Assembly (NCBI GenBank): GCA_947174975.1
Contig: CAMWLA010000010.1
Location: 1 to 18,108, forward strand
Direction of reading: 5' to 3'
DNA: 18,108 nt
DNA from: an uncultured Clostridia bacterium
GTDB lineage: Bacteria; Bacillota; Clostridia; Christensenellales; Borkfalkiaceae
Shown: positions 1-6,014 of the stretch, piece by piece
How positions within the stretch are numbered: position 1 is the first letter of the stretch
How the letters are laid out: each line of letters begins with the position of its first letter
The notes under the pieces: generated by a model
What the model was told of the DNA's origin: nothing
What the model saw: only the letters and a program-made list of their open reading frames with translations
Database searches by the model: none
Position numbers and translations under genes: made by a program

Positions 1-47
1 ACCCACTGCTTGTAGGGCAGTTGCTCTCCCAACTGAGCTAAGCTCCC
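1..47 (-). tRNA. tRNA-Val (anticodon UAC), 3' part cut off by the window edge
   Basis: The reverse complement of 1-47 reads as the 5' part of a tRNA: acceptor strand GGGAGCU, UA, D-stem GCUC/GAGC, and an anticodon stem ACUGC/GCAGU (plus-strand 17-21 and 5-9). The seven-base loop is CCUACAA, giving anticodon UAC (plus-strand 12-14), so valine. The variable loop begins GGGU, and the T-arm and 3' acceptor lie beyond position 1. Position 33, normally U, reads C here (plus-strand G15). The rest matches clostridial tRNA-Val well. A promoter lies directly upstream at 60-88. The gene is divergent from spoIIR. Confidence 0.9.
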
Positions 48-59
48 GAACGCTTTATT

Positions 60-88
60 AATATATCAAATAACTAATTAAAAAGCAA
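60..88 (-). promoter_or_regulatory. Sigma-A promoter of tRNA-Val
   Basis: On the minus strand TTGCTT (83-88) is followed after exactly 17 bases by TATATT (60-65). The predicted transcription start, near position 53, is about six bases upstream of the tRNA 5' end. That is the usual arrangement for a directly transcribed tRNA. Read from the sequence, not experimentally known. Confidence 0.75.
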
Positions 89-125
89 GCGTTTTTTAAC
101 ACATTTTATAATTTTTACAAATTAA

Positions 126-171
126 AGCGTTGAGTGCGTCGAACACTATATAGTATGTGCAACGCACCGCT
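126..171. repeat. Nested inverted repeat in the tRNA-Val/spoIIR spacer
   Basis: A central perfect 10-bp palindrome ACTATATAGT (145-154) is flanked by GTGCGT (134-139) pairing with ACGCAC (162-167), and alternatively GCGTTG (127-132) pairing with CAACGC (160-165). AGCG at 126-129 also matches CGCT at 168-171. There is no T-run after it on the plus strand, so it does not look like a normal terminator. It could be an operator or a decayed mobile-element end. Function unknown. Confidence 0.45.
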
Positions 172-206
172 ATTTGATAAAAAAAATGAAAAAATAAATT
201 TGTAAC

Positions 207-235
207 GTATAATTTTTTTATTTCGCGTCAACAAC
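207..235 (+). promoter_or_regulatory. Candidate spoIIR promoter (sigma-F-like, overlapping a TATAAT box)
   Basis: In Bacillus subtilis spoIIR is a sigma-F gene, with -35 GYATA and -10 GGNNANANT. Here GTATA (207-211) is followed after 15 bases by GTCAACAAC (227-235), a perfect -35 element with a 3-of-5 match at -10. A start near 242 would give a short leader holding the AGAGG Shine-Dalgarno at 244-248. A TATAAT at 208-213 overlaps, but no good -35 hexamer stands 16-18 bases before it. The -10 match is weak, so this is tentative. Confidence 0.35.
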
Positions 236-256
236 TTACGTGTAGAGGTTAGAAAT

Positions 257-784
257 ATGAAAAAGTTTATTGCAGTAATAATCGCAGTTCTTGCGGTAAT
301 AGGAACGGTTGCTCTTGTGAAAACTATGGGTAGCGGCGAGCAAGCCAATACGGACTATCTGAGAATACACGTACGTGCGAACTCTAATTCCGAGACAGAC
401 CAAAGTATCAAGTACATAGTCAAGGACGAAGTTGTAAAATTCATTACTCCCTACGCCGCGCAATGCACCGACAAAGAGAAGGCAATGGAAGTTATCGGCG
501 GCATATTGCCGCAGATAGAAGAGGTTTGCGACAGAACTTTAAAGGCGAACGGCTTTGACTACAAGTCGAAGGCAAGTGTGCGCGCGGAAGAATTTCCGAC
601 ACGCGTTTACGGCGATTTGACGCTGGAGAACGGCATATATGACGCACTCATTATAGAATTAGGCACGGGCACGGGCGACAACTGGTGGTGCGTTATCTAT
701 CCCCCCTTATGCTTCACTTCGGGCACCGCGTCCGTACAGTACCGCTCGGCAATAATGGATATAATAAACAAATTTAAGAAGTAA
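257..784 (+). CDS. spoIIR: Stage II sporulation protein R (SpoIIR)
   Basis: A 175-residue protein with an N-terminal hydrophobic signal or anchor segment (residues about 3-21) and the typical SpoIIR core: the LRIHVRANSNSETDQ stretch at about residues 35-50, where the family has a conserved LR-hVvANSDs-DQ motif, and the C-terminal GDNWWCVIYPPLCF block. In B. subtilis SpoIIR is made in the forespore under sigma-F, secreted into the intermembrane space and triggers SpoIIGA to process pro-sigma-E in the mother cell. The protein is shorter than the B. subtilis one (about 224 aa) but holds both conserved blocks. The start is ATG 257, with AGAGG nine to thirteen bases upstream. It stands alone, divergent from a tRNA and convergent with the LRR genes, and ends before the hairpin at 851-875. 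Recognition is confident. Confidence 0.92.
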   Translation: MKKFIAVIIAVLAVIGTVALVKTMGSGEQANTDYLRIHVRANSNSETDQSIKYIVKDEVVKFITPYAAQCTDKEKAMEVIGGILPQIEEVCDRTLKANGFDYKSKASVRAEEFPTRVYGDLTLENGIYDALIIELGTGTGDNWWCVIYPPLCFTSGTASVQYRSAIMDIINKFKK

Positions 785-850
785 AGTTTGATGTGTGGTA
801 AGTAAGTTTACTAAAAAAGCAATTAAGATACATCGTTAACGTAAGGTTAG

Positions 851-875
851 GGGCGCGTGCCGAAAGCACGCGCCC
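851..875. terminator. GC-rich hairpin between convergent spoIIR and LRR genes
   Basis: GGGCGCGTGC (851-860), loop CGAAA, and GCACGCGCCC (866-875) form a perfect 10-bp GC-rich stem. On the plus strand the following bases are only moderately T-rich (GTTATGTTTATT), and the minus-strand tail lacks a T-run. Because it lies between two convergent stop codons (784 and 883), a shared terminator is the likely role. Confidence 0.6.
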
Positions 876-882
876 GTTATGT

Positions 883-2979
883 TTATTGAATATTACCGTC
901 CGTGCAATGTATAATCAGATTGTCCGTTCCGTTGTCCCACCAAAGCCCTTTTTTAATTTTGTTCCACTGTTCCTTTGTGCCTTTGTAATTAACAACCGAT
1001 AAATTACTGCAAAAATTAAATGCAAAATCGCCTATCTCTGTTACGCTGTCTGGTATGGTTATGCTCTTTAGACTGGTACAGCCCGTAAATACTCTCATAT
1101 TTATTGCGGTAATACCGTCTTTAAACGTTACTTCCGAAACCGGTTCGCCGTTTAGGTAAAGGTCAACTCCGGTTGATAACGGATTGGCTGCAGTTTCAAA
1201 AGAAATTTCAAACCATTTTTCCAAATCCGCAATATCTATTAATTTAAGGTTTGTACACCCGCCGAATGCGCGTTCCCCTATTTCCGTTACAACACCCGTT
1301 ATCTTCACGCTTACAAGACTTGTACAATTAGAAAACGTATATTTGCGGATAGCAGTCACCCCTTCGGGAATAACTATGTTTTGCAGCCCGCTGCAAGATT
1401 CAAACGCGCCGGTACCGATGTGCGTTACCGCTTCGGGGAAAGTTATACTTTCTAACCCTATGCAAGATCCAAAGGCATAATCACCGATATAAGTTAACCT
1501 ATTAGGCAAATTAATGCTTTGTAAATCGCAATATCTGAAAGCATATTCTCCGATATAAGATATGTTCTCAGGTAAAACAATGCTTTTCAGACCGCAGCCG
1601 TCGAACATACCGCGAGTGACTCCTTTTATCTTGTCGGGAAGTTTTACGCTCTCCAAACCGCTGCAACGTCTGAACACATATTCTCCGAGAGATATCACGC
1701 TGTCCGGTATATTTATACTTTGCAAACTGCTGCAACCGAGGAACGCTTCATTACCTATAGATGTCACGTGGTCCGGTATGTTTATACTTTGCAAACTGCT
1801 GCAACCGAGGAAGGTTTCATCACTGATAGATGTCACACTGTCCGGTATATTTATACTTTGCAAACCGCTACAACTGAGGAACGCGTTTTCCTTAATACAT
1901 ATCACACTGTCTGGAAGAGTTAAATTTTTTAGTCTGATGCAGCCGGCAAACGCGCAAAACTCAATTTCCTCTAATCCGTACACTAACGTAACAGTCGTCA
2001 GATTGAGACATTCGCAACACATTCTGTCGCTCAAAATTTTTACGCTTGCTGGTATCGATAAGCTAATCAAATTAGAGCACTCGTAAAAAGCACCCCAACC
2101 TATCGTAGTTATTCCGTCTTGAATAACTACTTTTTTAACGGTTTGCAACATCGAAAACGCGCGCGGACCGATTTCAGTTACGGGTTTACCTTTATAAACG
2201 GAAGGAATGAAGATATCCTCATCGATTACAGTTTCTATCCCCGTACAAACGTAGTAAGTCCCATCTGTGGATAAGGTATATTTAAGCCCTTCCGTAGCCG
2301 TGAAATCACCGCACTGCGTACATTGTCCGTTTTCGTAATTATGACCGAGCGCGTCTTTGCGGTCGGAAACAAAACTTACCGTGCAGTATTTACAATTGCT
2401 TAAAGTGTAGCCGCTTTCGGTGCACGTTGGTTCGATTACCGTTTTTTCGTACTCATGCTCATGCTTGAAATATCCGCAGCGCGTACAGAGATTATCTGCT
2501 CCGAAATCGTGACCGAGCGCGTCGACGTAGTTACCGTTATATCCGCTTCCGCAAGCGTTGCAAGTGTAAGACGTAAACCCTTTACCCGTACAAGTCGGTA
2601 CGGTGACGGCTTCGCTGTAATCGTGTCCTGATGCGGCTTTCTCCTCATCCTTATAATGATAACCGCAAGAGCAAGTAAATTGCGTATAGCCCTTCTCTAC
2701 ACAAGTGGGTTCCGTAACGGTTTGCGCGAACGAATGACTGTGTTCGATAAGGCATATGTCGCACTTTCCGTCGTTATCCGCGTCCGAATGTGAAGATTTT
2801 TCTATTAATTTTTCGTTGCACTTCTCGTTTTTGCATTCACGCCAATGGTAGTCGTTATCGGTTATCCACCCGCCGTAGTCGTGCCTATGTTTGCCCAAGT
2901 ATACGGCAACCCAAACACCAACCGCCAAAGCAATGCACGTTGCAAGTCCGAGCAGTAGTATAACAATATTTTTCTTCAT
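883..2979 (-). CDS. Membrane-anchored BspA-type LRR protein with Cys-rich modules (paralogue A)
   Basis: A 698-residue protein. Residues 4-27 form one hydrophobic helix after MKKN, likely an uncleaved N-terminal anchor: the Cys within it (residue 15) has no proper lipobox. Residues 32-225 hold about four Cys/His-rich modules of the form PTC-x3-G(Y/F)T-x3-C-x2-CG followed by LGHxY/F and CxxCG. From about 254 to 650 there is a long array of 23-residue LRR_5/BspA units (pattern IPDSVTSIGxxAFxGCSSLQSI). The end is a W-x-I-x-W segment and CTDGN, as in other BspA-like proteins. Such proteins are usually cell-surface and bind host or matrix ligands, but the ligand here is unknown. It starts 10 bases after the stop of its paralogue (2990-5128) and has no clear Shine-Dalgarno, so translation is probably coupled. 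No sortase motif was seen. Confidence 0.82.
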   Translation of the reverse strand: MKKNIVILLLGLATCIALAVGVWVAVYLGKHRHDYGGWITDNDYHWRECKNEKCNEKLIEKSSHSDADNDGKCDICLIEHSHSFAQTVTEPTCVEKGYTQFTCSCGYHYKDEEKAASGHDYSEAVTVPTCTGKGFTSYTCNACGSGYNGNYVDALGHDFGADNLCTRCGYFKHEHEYEKTVIEPTCTESGYTLSNCKYCTVSFVSDRKDALGHNYENGQCTQCGDFTATEGLKYTLSTDGTYYVCTGIETVIDEDIFIPSVYKGKPVTEIGPRAFSMLQTVKKVVIQDGITTIGWGAFYECSNLISLSIPASVKILSDRMCCECLNLTTVTLVYGLEEIEFCAFAGCIRLKNLTLPDSVICIKENAFLSCSGLQSINIPDSVTSISDETFLGCSSLQSINIPDHVTSIGNEAFLGCSSLQSINIPDSVISLGEYVFRRCSGLESVKLPDKIKGVTRGMFDGCGLKSIVLPENISYIGEYAFRYCDLQSINLPNRLTYIGDYAFGSCIGLESITFPEAVTHIGTGAFESCSGLQNIVIPEGVTAIRKYTFSNCTSLVSVKITGVVTEIGERAFGGCTNLKLIDIADLEKWFEISFETAANPLSTGVDLYLNGEPVSEVTFKDGITAINMRVFTGCTSLKSITIPDSVTEIGDFAFNFCSNLSVVNYKGTKEQWNKIKKGLWWDNGTDNLIIHCTDGNIQ
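1702..1908. repeat. 69-bp tandem repeats encoding near-identical LRR units
   Basis: Three consecutive 69-base units begin at 1702, 1771 and 1840, each opening with GTCCGGTAT and holding TTTATACTTTGCAAAC. The first two are identical over most of their first 40 bases, and the third is slightly diverged. Each unit encodes one 23-residue LRR (SLQSINIPD core). The next unit at 1633 is related but much more diverged, which suggests recent local duplication inside the LRR array. Confidence 0.8.
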
Positions 2980-2989
2980 GATATTATCT

Positions 2990-5128
2990 TTAAATTATAT
3001 TGCCGTCGGTGCATTTAACTGTGCACGTCAACTTCAGCCAGTCGGTGTGCGGAATTGCACGCCACTCGTCCATTGTCCCTTTAAAAATTATAGTTTTCAA
3101 ACTCGTACAGTTTGTAAACGTATAGCTTTCCAAAGCGGTTACGCCCGCGGGCAACGTTATTTCAACGAGATTTACGCATCCGTAAAACGCATAGTTTCCT
3201 ATCTTGGTTACGCTGTCGGGCACGGTTATTTTTTCCAAGCGGGTATTGCCGAAAGCGTAATTTCCTATTTCCGTTACACTGTCGGGAATTATTACTCTTT
3301 TAAAGGTTTTACAGTCCTTGAACGCTCGCTCGCCGATGGCGGTTACGGGTTTTCCGTTAAACTTAGACGGGATTACGATTTCGATATCCGTCGTCGTTCC
3401 TATTCCGGTACAGATATAGGAATTTCCGTCTTCAGATAAGACGTATTTAAGCGTTTTGGTTACCTCTTGCTCGTTGCAACGCGTGCAGATATGGTTTACG
3501 AAGTTATGCCCGAGCTGAGAGGTATAAGAGAAATTATATACGTAACCGCATTTTCCGCAAGTCCCCACGGTGCGCCCTTTTTCGGTGCAAGTGGGTTCTA
3601 TCACACTCATTACGTATTGATGCGGAAGCGGGGCGGTATATCCGAAAATATATTCGTAACCGCAGCGTTCGCAAACGCCCTGGGTATAGCCCTTTTCGGC
3701 ACAAGTAGGCTCGAATACCGTAATTTTAAATACGTGCTTGTGCGTATCCCCGTCATTGCAGTAGACGCTATATTCACCGGTATTTTTATCCCAGTCGGTG
3801 CCGGTTACAATCGCGCCCCACTCCGCTATAGTGCCGTCGTAGATAATTTCCGCCAAGCGGGAACAGCCGTAAAAAGCATTGTTGCCGATAGAGGTTATCC
3901 CGTGCGGGATAGTTATTTTTTTAAGATTATATCTTTCGCGGAACGCGTTATCGGGAATGGCCGTGCCGCTTGTGATTTCAACAGTTAAAAGCCGGCAAAC
4001 CGGTATTGCCGAAACGTGCTGCGCGGACAGCGTCACGGTTTCTATTTTGATGCAGCCTTCGAACGCGCTTGAAGATACGTCGGTAACTGTGTCCGGTATG
4101 ATTAGGGTTTTGATATTTTCGCAATTATAGAAAGCGTAGTTTCCGATTGTCTTAATCGTTTCGGGAATTACCAAGCTTGTCAATCCGAAGCAACCGGCAA
4201 ACGTGTACATTCCGATAGAATCGACTCCGGCGGGAATTATTGCCTCGGTCAAGCTTTCACACTCGTCGAACGCATAATTACCGATAAACGTCACGCTGTC
4301 GGGTATGGTTATCTCTTTCAATGCGGTACATCCGCCGAACGCGTTATCCCCTATGGAAATTATACCGTCGGGAATATATACTTTTTGTATGTTTTTATCG
4401 CCCTTAAACGCGTCGTTGCCTATCGTCTTTACGGGTTTGCCGTTGTGGCTTGAAGCAATAACTATTTCCGTAGTTACGCTGCTTATTGCGGGACTTAGCC
4501 CGACACAGCTGTAATAAGTTCCGTCATCCGAAAGTGTATACTGCAGTCCTACGGTCGGCATCCAATAACCACACCTCTTACATTCGTGACCCTCGAAATC
4601 GTGACCGAGCGGGTCGACGTAATTTTCGGTATAGCGGTATCCGCATTCGCAAGTATACACGGTGTAACCCTTATGTATGCAAGTGGGCGGGGTTACAATT
4701 TCGTCGAAGTCGTGGTCGTGCTCCACACCGCACATACTGCACTTGCCGTCAACGTACTTGTGCGCGATAACGTCGGTGTAATTACCTACGTAGCTTATGC
4801 CGCAGCTGCAAGTAAAAGTGGTAAATCCCTTTTCCTCGCAAGTCGGCTCCGTAACGGCTTCCTCATAGCCGTGATCGTGTTCGGTGCCGCATATCCCGCA
4901 CTTTCCCTCTATATAATTATGTCCGCGCGCGTCGGCGTAATCACTTATATACGTATCGCCGCATTCGCAAGTATAGGTCGAATACCCCCGTTCGGTGCAA
5001 GTAGGCAAAGTGACATTTTTTTCGTACGCGTGCCTATGCTTGCCGAGCTCTACGTCGACCCATATTCCGATTGCGACGGCGATACACATTGACCAGCCGA
5101 GCAACAGAATTGCTATGTTTTTCTTCAT
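2990..5128 (-). CDS. Membrane-anchored BspA-type LRR protein with two Cys-rich/LRR blocks (paralogue B)
   Basis: A 712-residue paralogue of the gene downstream; both begin MKKNI(A/V)ILLLG and end in CTDGNI. Domain order: an anchor helix (4-26); three Cys/His-rich modules (about 32-188, PTC-x3-GYxTYTCECG type with CxxCG partners); LRR block 1 (about 225-445, IPDSVTFIGNYAFDEC type); a second Cys-rich section of two modules (about 463-553); and LRR block 2 (about 585-700). The anchor-Cys-LRR-Cys-LRR order looks like an internal duplication of the paralogue A plan. A surface binding role is inferred from the family. It is the first gene of the pair. Its promoter lies so close that the mRNA would have almost no leader, and no Shine-Dalgarno stands before ATG 5128. 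The paired C-x2-C motifs could bind metal, which is untested. Confidence 0.82.
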   Translation of the reverse strand: MKKNIAILLLGWSMCIAVAIGIWVDVELGKHRHAYEKNVTLPTCTERGYSTYTCECGDTYISDYADARGHNYIEGKCGICGTEHDHGYEEAVTEPTCEEKGFTTFTCSCGISYVGNYTDVIAHKYVDGKCSMCGVEHDHDFDEIVTPPTCIHKGYTVYTCECGYRYTENYVDPLGHDFEGHECKRCGYWMPTVGLQYTLSDDGTYYSCVGLSPAISSVTTEIVIASSHNGKPVKTIGNDAFKGDKNIQKVYIPDGIISIGDNAFGGCTALKEITIPDSVTFIGNYAFDECESLTEAIIPAGVDSIGMYTFAGCFGLTSLVIPETIKTIGNYAFYNCENIKTLIIPDTVTDVSSSAFEGCIKIETVTLSAQHVSAIPVCRLLTVEITSGTAIPDNAFRERYNLKKITIPHGITSIGNNAFYGCSRLAEIIYDGTIAEWGAIVTGTDWDKNTGEYSVYCNDGDTHKHVFKITVFEPTCAEKGYTQGVCERCGYEYIFGYTAPLPHQYVMSVIEPTCTEKGRTVGTCGKCGYVYNFSYTSQLGHNFVNHICTRCNEQEVTKTLKYVLSEDGNSYICTGIGTTTDIEIVIPSKFNGKPVTAIGERAFKDCKTFKRVIIPDSVTEIGNYAFGNTRLEKITVPDSVTKIGNYAFYGCVNLVEITLPAGVTALESYTFTNCTSLKTIIFKGTMDEWRAIPHTDWLKLTCTVKCTDGNII

Positions 5129-5135
5129 TTTTTAC

Positions 5136-5164
5136 ATTATAGCACAGCGCCCGTATTGTTGCAA
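5136..5164 (-). promoter_or_regulatory. Sigma-A promoter of the LRR gene pair (near-leaderless start)
   Basis: On the minus strand TTGCAA (5159-5164), 17 bases, then a perfect TATAAT (5136-5141). Only GTAAAAA (5135-5129) separates the -10 box from the ATG at 5128-5126, so a usual start site falls at or within about two bases of the start codon. The mRNA would be leaderless or nearly so, which agrees with the absence of a Shine-Dalgarno. Confidence 0.7.
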
Positions 5165-5175
5165 TAGAAAAATGA

Positions 5176-5205
5176 TGAATAAGTTTTTTAAGATTATTCA
5201 TAATA
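5176..5205 (+). promoter_or_regulatory. Sigma-G (forespore) promoter of sleB-ypeB
   Basis: TGAATA (5176-5181), a 17-base spacer, then CATAATA (5199-5205). The B. subtilis sigma-G consensus is TGAATA, 17-18 bases, CATACTA, so only one base differs. Predicted start near 5212, about 50 bases before the sleB ATG. sleB is a sigma-G gene in B. subtilis, which agrees with the site. It sits back to back with the sigma-A promoter at 5136-5164. Confidence 0.8.
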
Positions 5206-5261
5206 ATTGCAACAAGTTAAACATATTGGCTCCCACCGTTACAAAGGAGCAAGGAGGAAAA

Positions 5262-6002
5262 ATGAAAAAAGCACTTAGAATCGGTCTTGTAGCTGTCGCG
5301 GTTGCCGCCGTGGGCGGAGCAACGGCCGTATTCAACACGGCATACACAAAAGACGAGCTTACCCCGCCCTTCGTTCAGACTGCAGTATTAAAGCAAGGGG
5401 CAAACGGCGGAGAAGTCAAAGAACTGCAAAGACGTTTAAAGGAATGGGGCTACTACAACGGCGCCGTTGACGGTATTTACGGCAAAGGAACCGTTGAAGC
5501 TGTCAAAAAGTTCCAGAAAAAGAACGGTCTTACGGCTGACGGCGTTGCGGGCGTTGAAACCTACAAGGCACTGGGTATGAACGAATCTGTCAAGGCTTTG
5601 GAGAACAATAAAAAGCCCAGTTCGTCAAATACCGCAAATTCGAACTACACCAGCTCGGATTTATACCTTTTGGCAAAATGTATCTACGCAGAGGCAAGAG
5701 GAGAAAGCTACACGGGTCAGGTTGCGGTCGGCGCGGTTATACTCAACAGAGTTGCGTCTTCCAAATTCCCCAACACTATATCGGGTGTAATTTACCAAAG
5801 ACACGCGTTTACAGCGGTTTCGGACGGTCAGATTAACCTTGAACCCGACAAGACGGCAATGAACGCCGCATCCGACGCTATGAACGGTTGGGACCCCACT
5901 TACGGCTGTATTTACTACTACAACCCCGCGGTGGCAACCAGCTCGTGGATTTTCGGCAGACAGACAGTTACCACTATCGGTAAACACGTTTTCGCAATAT
6001 AG
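5262..6002 (+). CDS. sleB: Spore cortex-lytic enzyme SleB
   Basis: A 246-residue protein. Residues 1-29 are a secretion signal. Residues about 43-105 are a PG_binding_1 domain (LQRRLKEWGYYNGAVDGIYG and TVEAVKKFQ). A Ser/Asn linker follows, and about 132-246 is the SleB/Hydrolase_2 catalytic domain. Glu144 in YAEARGE is the expected catalytic acid, and the end (YYYNPAVATSSWI, IGKHVF) is typical. SleB is a lytic transglycosylase that cuts muramic-lactam cortex peptidoglycan at germination. It is stored in the dormant spore and made in the forespore. Start ATG 5262 was chosen over upstream in-frame ATGs because AAGGAGG (5251-5257) precedes it, a second GGAG lies at 5246-5249, and a signal peptide follows. 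Upstream ATGs fall inside the promoter. It forms an operon with ypeB, the known partner. It is shorter than B. subtilis SleB (about 305 aa). Confidence 0.92.
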   Translation: MKKALRIGLVAVAVAAVGGATAVFNTAYTKDELTPPFVQTAVLKQGANGGEVKELQRRLKEWGYYNGAVDGIYGKGTVEAVKKFQKKNGLTADGVAGVETYKALGMNESVKALENNKKPSSSNTANSNYTSSDLYLLAKCIYAEARGESYTGQVAVGAVILNRVASSKFPNTISGVIYQRHAFTAVSDGQINLEPDKTAMNAASDAMNGWDPTYGCIYYYNPAVATSSWIFGRQTVTTIGKHVFAI

Positions 6003-6014
6003 GAGGACATTTAA

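Noticed and set aside
208..213. TATAAT as a vegetative promoter for spoIIR
   Set aside because: A perfect -10 box, but no good -35 hexamer lies 16-18 bases upstream, and a forespore gene is not expected to use sigma-A. Kept only as an overlap with the sigma-F-like candidate.
1633..1908. CRISPR-like array
   Set aside because: The 69-base period has no spacer/repeat division and is in frame with 23-residue LRR units.
3467..5092. Several plus-strand ORFs of 80-170 codons
   Set aside because: They lie fully antisense to the LRR gene 2990-5128, and repeats in that gene create recurring open frames. No plausible products or starts.
4995..5261. Extended upstream start for sleB
   Set aside because: The frame stays open upstream, but this part runs antisense through the LRR gene start and the sigma-G promoter. 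The signal peptide and strong Shine-Dalgarno mark ATG 5262.
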